Shown: piece after piece, positions 32,271-40,435 of the stretch
How the letters are laid out: the number at the start of each line of letters is the position of its first letter
Numbering within the stretch: the stretch's first letter is position 1
Assembly: GCF_027922425.1 (NCBI RefSeq)
Contig: NZ_BSFQ01000018.1
Span: 62,001-126,000 of the forward strand
Reading direction: 5' to 3'
Length of the DNA: 64,000 nt
Source of the DNA: Pseudonocardia halophobica
GTDB taxonomy: Bacteria; Actinomycetota; Actinomycetes; Mycobacteriales; Pseudonocardiaceae
The notes under the pieces: model-generated
Told to the model about the DNA's origin: nothing
Seen by the model: only the letters and a program-made list of their open reading frames with translations
Databases searched by the model: none
Program-made: the position numbers and the translations under genes

Positions 32271-33119
32271 GTGCCCGTGGAGAGCTGCTCGACCCTGATC
32301 GCGGCACCCCGCCGGCTGGTCGCCGGCGTGGTGCGGGACGGCGAGGCGGCCGGCGAGTCGCTGCGGGAGGCCGGGCACCGGTACTCCGCCGCCGTCCGGT
32401 TGCTCGTTCCCGGCGACGAGGTGCTCCTCGAGGCCCGGCTCGCCCCCGGCGTCCGGCTTCCCTACCGCTCGCGGATCCGGTCCGTGGGTGTCGACGGGAT
32501 GGTGTCCGAGCTGGCCGGCGGCCTCGCGAAGGGCCTGGTGCACACCACGACCCTGGCCGACGCGCCGGGCGGAACGGTCATGCGGGACGAGATCCGCTGG
32601 CGCTCGCCCTTCGGCGCGCTCGGCCGGATCGGCGACGCGATCCTGGTCCGGCGGCTGATGCGGGACATGCTCGCCTCCCGGTCGGCGGTGTACCGGCGGC
32701 GCGCCGAGGAGCTGGCCGGCGCGCCCGCCGTCGTCGGGGCGGCGATCGTCCGCGACGGGGCGGTGCTCGCCGCGCAGCGGTCGCGGCCCGCCGACCTGCG
32801 GGGCCGGTGGGAGCTGCCCGGCGGCCGCGCCGAGCCGGGCGAGTCGGAGCCGGAGGCCCTGGCCCGCGAGTGCGCCGAGGAGCTCGCCGCCCAGGTCGAG
32901 GTGGGCGAGCGGGTGGGCACGGACCTGCCCGTCACGACCCCGGGCGGGGCCCTGGTGCTGCGGATGTACGCCGCGGTGCTGCGCCCGGACTCCCCGGAGC
33001 CCAAGGCGCTCGAGCATCTCGCGGTGCGCTGGCTGACCGAACGGGAGCTGCCGACCGTCGCCTGGGTCGACGCGGACCGTGCGGTCGTCGGGGACCTGGA
33101 GGCCCTTCTCCGGGCCTAA
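32271..33119 (+). CDS. SRPBCC-NUDIX fusion hydrolase
   Basis: A 282-residue two-domain protein. Residues 1-150 resemble an SRPBCC fold (STLIAAPRRLVAGVVRDGEA, GGTVMRDEIRWRSPFGALGR). From about 155 a NUDIX domain follows (VVGAAIVRDGAVLAAQRSRP) with a complete Nudix box in GGRAEPGESEPEALARECAE then EL. The NUDIX part resembles MutT-type (deoxy)nucleoside triphosphate pyrophosphohydrolases. Starts are GTG 32271 or GTG 32277; an AACGAT hexamer upstream could be a leaderless -10. Its stop overlaps the convergent nitroreductase gene by 4 bp. Confidence 0.8.
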   Translation: MPVESCSTLIAAPRRLVAGVVRDGEAAGESLREAGHRYSAAVRLLVPGDEVLLEARLAPGVRLPYRSRIRSVGVDGMVSELAGGLAKGLVHTTTLADAPGGTVMRDEIRWRSPFGALGRIGDAILVRRLMRDMLASRSAVYRRRAEELAGAPAVVGAAIVRDGAVLAAQRSRPADLRGRWELPGGRAEPGESEPEALARECAEELAAQVEVGERVGTDLPVTTPGGALVLRMYAAVLRPDSPEPKALEHLAVRWLTERELPTVAWVDADRAVVGDLEALLRA

Positions 33120-33583
33120 CGGTCCGCTGCGCTGTGTCTCGGGACCACGCGGAAGACCGGGTACCGCGGCGCCACCCGCGCGAACTCCCGGAGCGGCGCG
33201 TCCTTGTCGACCGGGATGTGCGTCCGCGCGTTCGGCGCGCGCCCGACATAGGCCTTCAGGACCGGCGCGCGCTGCTCCGGCGCGACCTCGTCGAGGTGCA
33301 CCTCCTCGCGACGGCCGTGGCGGAGGACGGCCTCGCCCTCCGCCGCCCGCACGTTGCGCACCCAGTTCACGTGCTCGCCGAGCATGGACACCAGGTAGCG
33401 CTCGCCGTGCACCTCGGCCACCACCAGCGGCAGGCCGACGGTGTGCCCGGACCTGCGGCCCCGCACCTCCAGGGCGACGAGGTGGTCGGGCCCCGCACCC
33501 CGCGCGAAGAGCGCGGCCGTGAGCCGGTCGGCGCCGCGCGCCAGGCGGTTCGGTCGTCCGCCGCGGTACAGCCATCGCCTCAC
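33116..33583 (-). CDS. Deazaflavin (F420)-dependent nitroreductase family protein
   Basis: A 155-residue split-barrel protein with LVALEVRGRRSGHTVGLPLV and LVSMLGEHVNWVRNVRAAEG, the hallmark order of the Ddn/Rv3547-like F420-dependent nitroreductase family. A C-terminal region RYPVFRVVPRHSA completes it. Substrates in this group include quinones and nitro compounds; none can be assigned. GTG 33583 is chosen (VRRWLYRGGRP); GTG 33589 is nearly equivalent. It is convergent with the NUDIX fusion. Confidence 0.85.
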   Translation of the reverse strand: MRRWLYRGGRPNRLARGADRLTAALFARGAGPDHLVALEVRGRRSGHTVGLPLVVAEVHGERYLVSMLGEHVNWVRNVRAAEGEAVLRHGRREEVHLDEVAPEQRAPVLKAYVGRAPNARTHIPVDKDAPLREFARVAPRYPVFRVVPRHSAADR

Positions 33584-33623
33584 GGCCACGGGTCGGCTCC
33601 CTCCGGACGCGGGTCGCAGCAGG

Positions 33624-34511
33624 TCAGAAGAGCCACGGCAGCGCCTCCAGGCTCTTGGTCGCGTAGCGCTCGTGGCCCGGATGCAGGCCGAAGGCGAGAT
33701 CCTCGAGCAGGGTGCAACGGGCGTAGAAGAGCGCGCTGGCGCGCAGCACATCCCCACCCTCCGCGCCGTACGCAGTGAGGGCACTGTCGAGCGCGGCGGG
33801 CCCGAGGTCGCGCAGGATCCGGCCGAGGTCGACCGCCGGGTCGGCGATCGCGGCGTCGCTCCAGTCGATGATCCCCGTGACCCGGCCGTCGTCGACGAGC
33901 ACGTGCTCCACGCCCAGGTCGTTGTGGGTGAAGGCGAGGCGGGGAGCGACGGGCGCCGGGGGCCCGGACAGGAACCGCTCCACCCCGGCCCGGAACTCGG
34001 GAGGAATCTCGCTCCGCACGGTCGGGTACGTCTCGGCGGCCTCGTCGTGCCACTCCTCGGGCGGGACGTCGTCGACGGCCACCTCCGCGTCCAGCCGGTC
34101 CAGCGGCAGGTCGTGCAGCGCGGCGAGCACGGCGCCCAGCGTCGCCCCGAGCCCGGGTGCCACCGCGGCGCGTTCCGCACCGGTGCGATCGAGCAACGGA
34201 GCACCGGCCAGCCTGCCGAGGACCAGGCACCCCTCCTCGGGCAGGACGAGCCGCACCGGCGGGACGGGCACGGGGCAGACCTCCGCGACCCGCCGCAACA
34301 GCGCGGCCTCCCGCCGCACCGCGGCCGCCGTCGTCTCCCGGTCGGGCTCGCGGCGGTAGCGGACGACCAGCGTGCCGTCGACGTCGTAGGCATCGTGGTC
34401 GAGGCCCGAGCCGAGCGGGGTCACCGTATCGGCCCGCAGCCCCGGCAGGTGCCGGGCGAGCCGTGCGGCGACCTCGGCCGGCCCGCGGGGAACGTCGTGC
34501 GCCGCGCTCAC
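33624..34511 (-). CDS. Aminoglycoside phosphotransferase (APH) family kinase
   Basis: A 295-residue small-molecule kinase. Visible are TPLGSGLDHDAYDVDGTLVV (nucleotide loop), the catalytic LAFTHNDLGVEHVLVDDGRV with the HND motif, and GIIDWSDAAIADPAVDLGRI with the metal-binding Asp. The APH family phosphorylates antibiotics but also choline, homoserine or nucleosides, so resistance should not be assumed. GTG 34511 overlaps the TetR stop as GTGA, so the kinase is coexpressed with, and probably controlled by, that TetR. Confidence 0.88.
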   Translation of the reverse strand: MSAAHDVPRGPAEVAARLARHLPGLRADTVTPLGSGLDHDAYDVDGTLVVRYRREPDRETTAAAVRREAALLRRVAEVCPVPVPPVRLVLPEEGCLVLGRLAGAPLLDRTGAERAAVAPGLGATLGAVLAALHDLPLDRLDAEVAVDDVPPEEWHDEAAETYPTVRSEIPPEFRAGVERFLSGPPAPVAPRLAFTHNDLGVEHVLVDDGRVTGIIDWSDAAIADPAVDLGRILRDLGPAALDSALTAYGAEGGDVLRASALFYARCTLLEDLAFGLHPGHERYATKSLEALPWLF

Positions 34512-35110
34512 GACCGGCCCCCGGCGGATCCGCCCGGGGACCGCAGGAGCGGGCCCACTGCCCGCCATGCCCCCTCGGCCAGGGCGTCCGAGACGAGCGC
34601 CGGCGAGGGCCCGGGGGAGGCGAGCCACCCGCGGGCGTACTCGTGCACCGGCCCGATCCACAGCGCGACGACCACGGTGAGGTCCGGCGCGCCGGACCAC
34701 CCGTGGCCGCGCAACCAGTCGTCGATCTCCTCCGCGAAGCCGCGCTTGGCGTCGAGCGCCGCGTCGTCGAGCATCGTCCGCAGCACGTCCGGCGGCGAGT
34801 GGAGGAACAGCCGGGCCAGCTGCGGGTTGTCCTCGATCCATCGCAGGTGCCGCGCCACGACCCGGCGCACCGCGTCCTCCGCGCCTCCCGCCGCGTGCAG
34901 CGCGCGCAGCAGGACCGCCCGGTGGTCGGCGAGCCCGGCCGCCACGACCGCCGCCGCGAGATCGGCCCGGGTCGGGAAGTGGTGGAACAACGACCCGTTG
35001 CTGACGCCCGCGCGCTCGCGCACCGCCTGCATCGACGTCGCCTCCCAACCGCGCTCCTCCACGCTGGCCAGCGCCGCGTCCACGATCACGGACCGGCCGC
35101 CCCGCTTCAT
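34508..35110 (-). CDS. TetR family transcriptional regulator
   Basis: A 200-residue repressor. The N-terminal helix-turn-helix is SVIVDAALASVEERGWEATS, then MQAVRERAGVSNGSLFHHFP; the C-terminal ligand domain has TMLDDAALDAKRGFAEEIDD. The ATG at 35110 directly abuts a 26-bp palindrome that covers a TAGAGT -10 hexamer, so the gene is probably leaderless and autorepressed. The longer start at 35140 would put the operator inside the coding region and is rejected. It is cotranscribed with the APH-family kinase. Confidence 0.93.
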   Translation of the reverse strand: MKRGGRSVIVDAALASVEERGWEATSMQAVRERAGVSNGSLFHHFPTRADLAAAVVAAGLADHRAVLLRALHAAGGAEDAVRRVVARHLRWIEDNPQLARLFLHSPPDVLRTMLDDAALDAKRGFAEEIDDWLRGHGWSGAPDLTVVVALWIGPVHEYARGWLASPGPSPALVSDALAEGAWRAVGPLLRSPGGSAGGRS

Positions 35111-35136
35111 GGAGTGAAACTCTAGAGTGTCACTCC
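35111..35136. promoter_or_regulatory. 26-bp palindromic TetR operator
   Basis: GGAGTGA and TCACTCC flank ACTCTAGAGT; the whole 26 bp is a perfect palindrome except for one position pair. It touches the TetR start codon and contains TAGAGT, a TANNNT hexamer 8 nt before that ATG. A repressor bound here would block its own promoter. Confidence 0.8.
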
Positions 35137-35199
35137 ACATCCGGCAACGTCTTTCGTCCCGGGGGAACCGCGGCGCCGGCGGGTCCGTCGAAACCGGGC

Positions 35200-36114
35200 A
35201 TGGAGCCGATCACGCACCCCAGCCCCGCCGCGCCACCCGCCCTCGCCGCCCTCCTCCGCCGCCAGGCGGGGGTGATCGGGCGGGCGCAGGCGCGGGCCGC
35301 CGGCCTGTCCCCCGACGCGATCGACCGGCGGCTCGCCGGCCGGCACTGGGTACCGCTGCACCCGCGCGTCTACCTCGACCGCACCCACCGGCCGACCGAC
35401 GAGGCCCGGGTCCGGGCCGCCGTCCTCTGGGCAGGCGACGACGCGGTGCTCAGCGGGCTGGCCGCCTCCTGGTGGCACGGCGTCTCCCCGGCGCTCGCGG
35501 GCGACATCGCCGTCACCGTGCCGCGACGCCGCTCGCCCCGGAACCGGCCGGGCGTCACCGTGCGCCGCCGCGACCTCGCCGACGACGACCGGACCAGTCG
35601 GTACGGCGTCCCGGTCACGGCCCTGTCGCTCACCGTGCTCGAGGCGGCGGTCGAGCTGGGCGCGGCGGGCGGCCCGTTCCTGGACCGGGCGCTGCAGTCG
35701 CACGTCGGGTTCGCCGAGGTCGCACGGGCCTACACGCGCAATCCCGGCGCGGCCGGTGCGACCGCCGCCCGCGCCGCGCTGGCCGCCACGGCGGAGCGGG
35801 CGGGACCGGCGGCCGTCCGGCTGCTGGTGTCCCGGCTGCGCGAGGCGCGGGTGATCGGCTGGCGCACGGAGCACCCGGCGGCCGGGGTGGTGCTCCCCGT
35901 GGCCTTCCCGCAGGCACGGGTGGCGGTGGAGGCCGAGGGCTGGGCGCGGCCGCTCGGGGCGGAGGCCCGGCGGCGCACGCTCTGGCGGCGCGGGGTGCTG
36001 GCCCGGGCGGGCTGGACGGTGCTGACCTGCCGGTGGCACGAGCTCGCGACCCGGCCGGAGACCGTGCTGGGCCAGATCGGTCGCGCCGTGGCGCCCGGCC
36101 GTAGGGCCGGATGA
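35200..36114 (+). CDS. AbiEi-antitoxin-like N-terminus with nuclease-like C-terminus
   Basis: A 304-residue protein. Residues about 10-60 form the winged helix (LLRRQAGVIGRAQARAAGLS, DAIDRRLAGRHWVPLHPRVY) of type IV AbiEi-like antitoxin domains, followed by VLWAGDDAVLSGLAASWWHG. The C-terminal part (FPQARVAVEAEGWARPLGAE, GWTVLTCRWHELATRPETVL) has the layout of a DUF559/Vsr-like restriction-endonuclease fold. No toxin gene lies next to it. Such proteins are common orphans in actinobacteria. Start ATG 35200; no strong ribosome-binding site is visible. Function unknown. Confidence 0.75.
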   Translation: MEPITHPSPAAPPALAALLRRQAGVIGRAQARAAGLSPDAIDRRLAGRHWVPLHPRVYLDRTHRPTDEARVRAAVLWAGDDAVLSGLAASWWHGVSPALAGDIAVTVPRRRSPRNRPGVTVRRRDLADDDRTSRYGVPVTALSLTVLEAAVELGAAGGPFLDRALQSHVGFAEVARAYTRNPGAAGATAARAALAATAERAGPAAVRLLVSRLREARVIGWRTEHPAAGVVLPVAFPQARVAVEAEGWARPLGAEARRRTLWRRGVLARAGWTVLTCRWHELATRPETVLGQIGRAVAPGRRAG

Positions 36115-36288
36115 GCGGGCCGCGCGGCGGCCGCGGCGGTCCGGATCACTGTGTGACCTTGGTCATCGGGTCCGGGCGCGCCGGGACCGGTGTCGGACGC
36201 TTTCGTGACGGCCGAGCAGGGAACGATTCAGAAGCTCCCGCCGACCCTCCACGAAGGACGTCGCGCGCCGTCCACGAAGGACGGACAC

Positions 36289-36304
36289 GGGCCCGTGCGG
36301 GCCC
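36289..36304 (-). terminator. Short GC hairpin after the small Cys-rich gene
   Basis: GGGCCCG-TG-CGGGCCC lies 6 bp beyond the stop of the 49-residue gene on the minus strand. A 13-bp direct repeat (TCCACGAAGGACG) occurs at 36248-36260 and 36271-36283 beside it. The rest of the 36115-36310 gap holds a 12-bp palindrome (TGACCTTGGTCA, 36152-36163) and no gene. Confidence 0.5.
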
Positions 36305-36310
36305 GCGACC

Positions 36311-36460
36311 TCAGTAGATGCGCGCCGCCTTGACCGCGCGCGTGTACTCCTTGCCGCTCAGTCCCCGGGCGTCGATCTTCTTCAGCCGCAGGTGGACCAC
36401 CGGGCAGCTCTTGCACCGCTTCGGCTTCGACCGGCAGCACTTCTTCTTCACCTTGGCCAT
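36311..36460 (-). CDS. 49-residue basic Cys-rich protein
   Basis: ATG 36460 to TGA 36311 encodes MAKVKKKCCRSKPKRCKSCP followed by VVHLRLKKIDARGLSGKEY and a basic end. Four cysteines (CC, then CxxC) in a Lys-rich context suggest a zinc-binding RNA- or ribosome-associated protein. A very similar small protein sits beside typA in other actinobacteria as far as I recall. It has a GAGG site before the ATG and is divergent from typA. Function unknown. Confidence 0.75.
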   Translation of the reverse strand: MAKVKKKCCRSKPKRCKSCPVVHLRLKKIDARGLSGKEYTRAVKAARIY

Positions 36461-36512
36461 CGTGAGGAAAGCCTAGGCTCACCTCTCGGCAAGGTCCAGA
36501 GCCCGACCGGGA

Positions 36513-36518
36513 TACCGT
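36513..36518 (+). promoter_or_regulatory. Leaderless -10 hexamer of typA
   Basis: TACCGT ends 5 nt before the GTG start of typA and there is no ribosome-binding site. Confidence 0.55.
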
Positions 36519-36523
36519 GAATC

Positions 36524-38470
36524 GTGACCTCAGCCGGAACCGCTCTCGCCGACGCCCCGCAGACCGCCGACCGCGGCCTGCCCGACGGCGTGCGCGCGCT
36601 GCGCAACGTGGCGATCGTCGCGCACGTCGACCACGGCAAGACCACCCTGGTCGACGCGATGCTGCGCGCCTCGGGCGCCTTCGGCGAGCGGGCCGAGCCG
36701 GTCGACCGGGTCATGGACTCCGGGGACCTGGAGCGCGAGAAGGGCATCACCATTCTCGCCAAGAACACCACCGTGACCTGGCAGGGCGTCACGATCAACG
36801 TCATCGACACCCCGGGCCACGCGGACTTCGGCGGCGAGGTCGAGCGCGGCCTGTCGATGGTCGACGGCGTGGTGCTGCTGGTCGACGCCTCCGAGGGCCC
36901 GCTCCCGCAGACCCGCTTCGTGCTCCGCAAGACCCTCTCGGCCGGCCTGCCGGTCATGCTCGTCGTCAACAAGACCGACCGGGCGGACGCCCGCATCGAG
37001 GAGGTCGTCGACGAGTCGCTGGAGCTGCTGCTCGAGCTGGCGGACGAGCTGGGCCTCGACGAGGACCAGACCGCACACCTGCTGGACCTCCCGGTCGTCT
37101 ACGCCTCCGGCCGCGCCGGGCGGGCGAGCCGCAACCGCCCCGCGGACGGCGAGCTGCCGGACTCCGAGGACCTCCAGCCGCTGTTCGACGTGCTGTTCGA
37201 CGTGGTCCCCGCGCCCAAGGACGACCCGAACGCCCCGCTGCAGGCCCACGTCACCAACCTCGACGCGACCTCCTTCCTGGGCCGCATCGCGCTCTGCCGC
37301 ATCCGCGCGGGCGTGCTCCGCCGCGGCCAGCAGGTCGGCTGGTGCCAGGCCGACGGGACCGTCACCCGCGTCAAGATCACCGAGCTGCTGCGCACCGAGG
37401 GCCTGCAGCGGGTGCCGGCCGAGGAGGCCGTGGCGGGCGACATCGCGGCCGTGGCCGGGATCGCGGACGTCATGATCGGCGACACGCTCGCGGACCCGGA
37501 GAACCCCGTGCCGCTCGAGCGCATCCACGTCGACGAGCCGGCAATCTCGATGACGATCGGCATCAACACCTCCCCGCTGGTCGGGCGCGACCCGAAGCCG
37601 GGGCAGAAGCTGACCGCCCGGCAGGTCAAGGGCCGGCTGGACGCCGAGCTCGTCGGCAACGTGAGCCTGCGCGTGCTGCCCACCGAGCGCCCCGACACCT
37701 GGGAGGTCCAGGGCCGCGGCGAGCTCGCGCTGGCGATCCTGGTCGAGACCATGCGCCGCGAGGGCTTCGAGCTCACCGTGGGCAAGCCCGAGGTCGTCAC
37801 GAAGACGATCGACGGCAAGCTCCACGAGCCGTTCGAGAACCTCTCGATCGACGTGCCGACCGACTCGCTCGGCGCCGTCACCCAGCTGCTCGCCGCCCGC
37901 AAGGGCGAGATGATCCAGATGGTGCACGGCGAGAACCGGGTCCGGCTGGACTTCCGGGTCCCCTCCCGGGGCCTGATCGGCTTCCGCACCGAGTTCCTCA
38001 CCATCACCCGCGGCGCGGGCATCGCCAGCCACGTTTTCGACGGCTACGGCCCCTGGGTCGGCGAGATCTCCAGCCGGCTGCGCGGCTCGCTGATCGCCGA
38101 CCGCTCGGGCCCCGTCACCGGGTACGCGGTCGACGCCCTGTCCGACCGCGGCGTGCTGTTCGTCGGCCCGGGCACCCAGGTCTACGAGGGCATGGTCATC
38201 GGCGAGTACACCCGCAACGAGGACCTCGAGGTCAACATCGTGCGGGAGAAGAAGCTCACCAACATGCGCAAGTCGACCGGCGACGAGCTGGTGAAGCTCA
38301 CCCCGCCGACGATCCTCACGCTGGAGCAGAGCCTCGAGTTCTGCGCCAACGACGAGTGCGTCGAGGTCACGCCGGAGAACGTCCGGATCCGCAAGGTCGA
38401 GCTGGACTCGCACCTGCGCGGCCGGCAGCGCGCCCGGGCGAAGGCCGCCGCGGCCGGCGTCTCGCGCTGA
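36524..38470 (+). CDS. typA: Translational GTPase TypA/BipA
   Basis: Ribosome-associated GTPase related to EF-G, needed for assembly or stress translation. The 648-residue product is slightly longer than E. coli BipA at both ends. The G domain has IVAHVDHGKTTLVDAMLRAS, DREKGITI-type switch I (LEREKGITILAKNT), VIDTPGHADFGGEVERGLSM and VNKTDRADARI. Domains II, III, V and the BipA-specific C-terminal domain (GRDPKPGQ, RVPSRGLIGFRTEFLT, KSTGDELVKLTPPTILTLE) are present. It starts the lpqW-peptide permease-mshB region, as in mycobacteria (Rv1165) and Streptomyces. Confidence 0.97.
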   Translation: MTSAGTALADAPQTADRGLPDGVRALRNVAIVAHVDHGKTTLVDAMLRASGAFGERAEPVDRVMDSGDLEREKGITILAKNTTVTWQGVTINVIDTPGHADFGGEVERGLSMVDGVVLLVDASEGPLPQTRFVLRKTLSAGLPVMLVVNKTDRADARIEEVVDESLELLLELADELGLDEDQTAHLLDLPVVYASGRAGRASRNRPADGELPDSEDLQPLFDVLFDVVPAPKDDPNAPLQAHVTNLDATSFLGRIALCRIRAGVLRRGQQVGWCQADGTVTRVKITELLRTEGLQRVPAEEAVAGDIAAVAGIADVMIGDTLADPENPVPLERIHVDEPAISMTIGINTSPLVGRDPKPGQKLTARQVKGRLDAELVGNVSLRVLPTERPDTWEVQGRGELALAILVETMRREGFELTVGKPEVVTKTIDGKLHEPFENLSIDVPTDSLGAVTQLLAARKGEMIQMVHGENRVRLDFRVPSRGLIGFRTEFLTITRGAGIASHVFDGYGPWVGEISSRLRGSLIADRSGPVTGYAVDALSDRGVLFVGPGTQVYEGMVIGEYTRNEDLEVNIVREKKLTNMRKSTGDELVKLTPPTILTLEQSLEFCANDECVEVTPENVRIRKVELDSHLRGRQRARAKAAAAGVSR

Positions 38471-38573
38471 CCCCGCGCCCGGGCCGGGCCGGGCCCCACA
38501 CCCGGCCGCCACGTCGCCGGTGCGACGATGGCGGCCAGGCGGGCCGCCCGGCCCGCCGCGCGGGGGAGGGCAC

Positions 38574-40412
38574 GTGACCGGCTGGGCGCGCAGGACGCTG
38601 CTCGTCGTCGGCGCCTGCCTGCTCACGCTGCTGGCAGCGTGCACGGACGCCCCGGTGGAGCAGCCCGCCCCGCCGCAGCCCGCGCCGCCGCCCGTGACCG
38701 CCCGGGCGACCGAGGTCGTCGTCGGCGTGGACGACCTCGGTGCCGGCTTCAACCCGCACCTGCTCGCCGACCGCTCGCCGGTCACGCAGGCGCTGGCCAC
38801 CCTGGTGCTGCCGTCGGTGTTCCGGCCCGACGCCGACGGCGCCCTGCAGCTCGACCGCACGGTCGCGACCAGCGCCGAGGTCACCTCGACCAGCCCGTTC
38901 ACCGTGAGCTACGAGCTCAACGTGCAGGCCTCGTGGTCGTCGAACTCGCCGATCGCCGCCGAGGACTTCGTGTACCTCTGGCAGCAGATGCGCACCCAGC
39001 CCGGCACGATCGACGCCGAGGGGTACCGGCACGTCACGGACGTCCGGTCGCGGGCCGGCGGCAAGGCCGTCGACGTCGTGTTCGACGAGCCGTACCCGCA
39101 GTGGCAGTACCTGTTCAGCGGGCTGCTGCCCGCGCAGATCCTCAAGGACGCCCCCGGCTCGTGGACCGGGGCGCTGCAGGGCGGGCTGCCGGCGTCGGGC
39201 GGGCCGTTCCGGGTCGCGGCGGTGGACCGGGCGCGCGGCGAGGTCACGCTCGTCCGCAACGACCTGTACTGGGCCACCCCGGCGACGCTCGACCAGGTCG
39301 TGCTCCGCCGGCTGGGGCCGCAGACCCTCGCCGAGGGCCTGCGGGTCGGCGACGTCGACGTCGCGATGCCCACCTCGGGCCCGGAGGTCACCGAGGCCCT
39401 CGCCTCGCTCGGCAACGCGATCACCACCGCGCCGGCGCCGCGCGCGACCGTCACCGATCTCGCGCTGCGGTCGGACTACGGGCCGTTGTCCGACGTCCGG
39501 GTGCGCCAGGCCGTCGGGGCCCTGCTGGACCGCGAGCGGATCCGGGCCGCCGTGGCGCCGGACGCGCTGCCCGCCGACGCCTTCGGGCTCGCGCCGTCGC
39601 AGCCCGGCTACGCCGCCACCGCCCCCGCGGGCGCCCCGGCCCGCCCGGACCCCGCCACCGCCGAGCGGCTGCTCACCGAGGCGGGCTACACCCGGGGCGC
39701 CGGCGGGGCCTGGACCCTCGGCAACACCCCGTTGAGCATCGTCGTGGCCGCCGGCGCCGAGCGCGGCACGGACGTCGACGTGGCCGAGGCCGTGGCCGAC
39801 CAGCTGCGCGCGGCCGGGATCGAGGTCCAGGTCGTCGCGCCGCCCGCGGCGGATCTGTTCACCCAGCGGGCGGTCGTCGCCACCCCGCCCTCCACGACCA
39901 CGCCGCCGACCTCGCCGTCGTCCGCGGGCGGCACGGTCACCCCGACGCCGAGCGTGGCCCCGACCTCGGGCCCGAGCGCGTCCGCCACGACCCCGGCGAC
40001 GACGTCGGCCCCGCCGAGCGGCACCGTCGCCCCCAACGCCACCGTGCGCGCGGACATCCTGGTGGAGCCGCGGGCGGTGGGCGGGCCGATCGGGCCGCAG
40101 CTGGCCTCGGACCACGGCTGCCCGGACCCGACGCCGTCGCTGCCCGCGCCGCCCGCCCTGCCCAACGGCTTCTGCTCGGCCGCGCTGCAGCCGGTGCTGG
40201 AGTCCCTCGCGGCTGCCGCGGTGCCCGACCCGGGCCAGCTCGCCACGGCCGAGCGGGTGCTGTGGGCGCAGCTCCCGGCCCTGCCGCTCTTCCAGCAGGT
40301 GTCGCTCCTCGTGAGCACGGCGCCCGGCTCGGCCGCGACCGGGTTCGGCGCCGGTCCGCTCGGGACGGGACCGCTCACGGGGGCGCAACGATGGAGCGCC
40401 CCGGTCAGCTGA
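38574..40412 (+). CDS. lpqW: LpqW-like lipoprotein (ABC substrate-binding fold)
   Basis: A 612-residue lipoprotein with signal peptide TLLVVGACLLTLLAACTDAP (lipobox LAAC, Cys near 21) and a family 5 solute-binding fold (VVVGVDDLGAGFNPHLLADR, APSQPGYAATAPAGAPAR). It follows typA, as lpqW (Rv1166) does in mycobacteria, where it steers phosphatidylinositol mannosides into lipomannan/lipoarabinomannan rather than importing peptides. A Ser/Thr/Pro-rich insert of about 50 residues (near 440-490) interrupts lobe 2. The next genes are a true peptide permease, so a role as its binding protein cannot be excluded. GTG 38574 has GGGGGAGGG upstream. Confidence 0.8.
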   Translation: MTGWARRTLLVVGACLLTLLAACTDAPVEQPAPPQPAPPPVTARATEVVVGVDDLGAGFNPHLLADRSPVTQALATLVLPSVFRPDADGALQLDRTVATSAEVTSTSPFTVSYELNVQASWSSNSPIAAEDFVYLWQQMRTQPGTIDAEGYRHVTDVRSRAGGKAVDVVFDEPYPQWQYLFSGLLPAQILKDAPGSWTGALQGGLPASGGPFRVAAVDRARGEVTLVRNDLYWATPATLDQVVLRRLGPQTLAEGLRVGDVDVAMPTSGPEVTEALASLGNAITTAPAPRATVTDLALRSDYGPLSDVRVRQAVGALLDRERIRAAVAPDALPADAFGLAPSQPGYAATAPAGAPARPDPATAERLLTEAGYTRGAGGAWTLGNTPLSIVVAAGAERGTDVDVAEAVADQLRAAGIEVQVVAPPAADLFTQRAVVATPPSTTTPPTSPSSAGGTVTPTPSVAPTSGPSASATTPATTSAPPSGTVAPNATVRADILVEPRAVGGPIGPQLASDHGCPDPTPSLPAPPALPNGFCSAALQPVLESLAAAAVPDPGQLATAERVLWAQLPALPLFQQVSLLVSTAPGSAATGFGAGPLGTGPLTGAQRWSAPVS

Positions 40413-40435
40413 GCCTTCCCTCAGCAGGGCGAAAG

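Noticed and set aside
28084..32307. A 1,407-codon minus-strand frame
   Set aside because: Only its last 318 codons (the ABC ATPase) have protein-like sequence; the rest is antisense to the response regulator and kinase.
35200..36114. A complete type IV toxin-antitoxin system
   Set aside because: Only the antitoxin-like domain is present; the neighbouring genes are a TetR and a small Cys-rich protein, not an AbiEii nucleotidyltransferase.
36248..36283. Two TCCACGAAGGACG copies as the start of a CRISPR array
   Set aside because: Only two 13-bp copies with a 10-bp gap; no further units, no cas genes.
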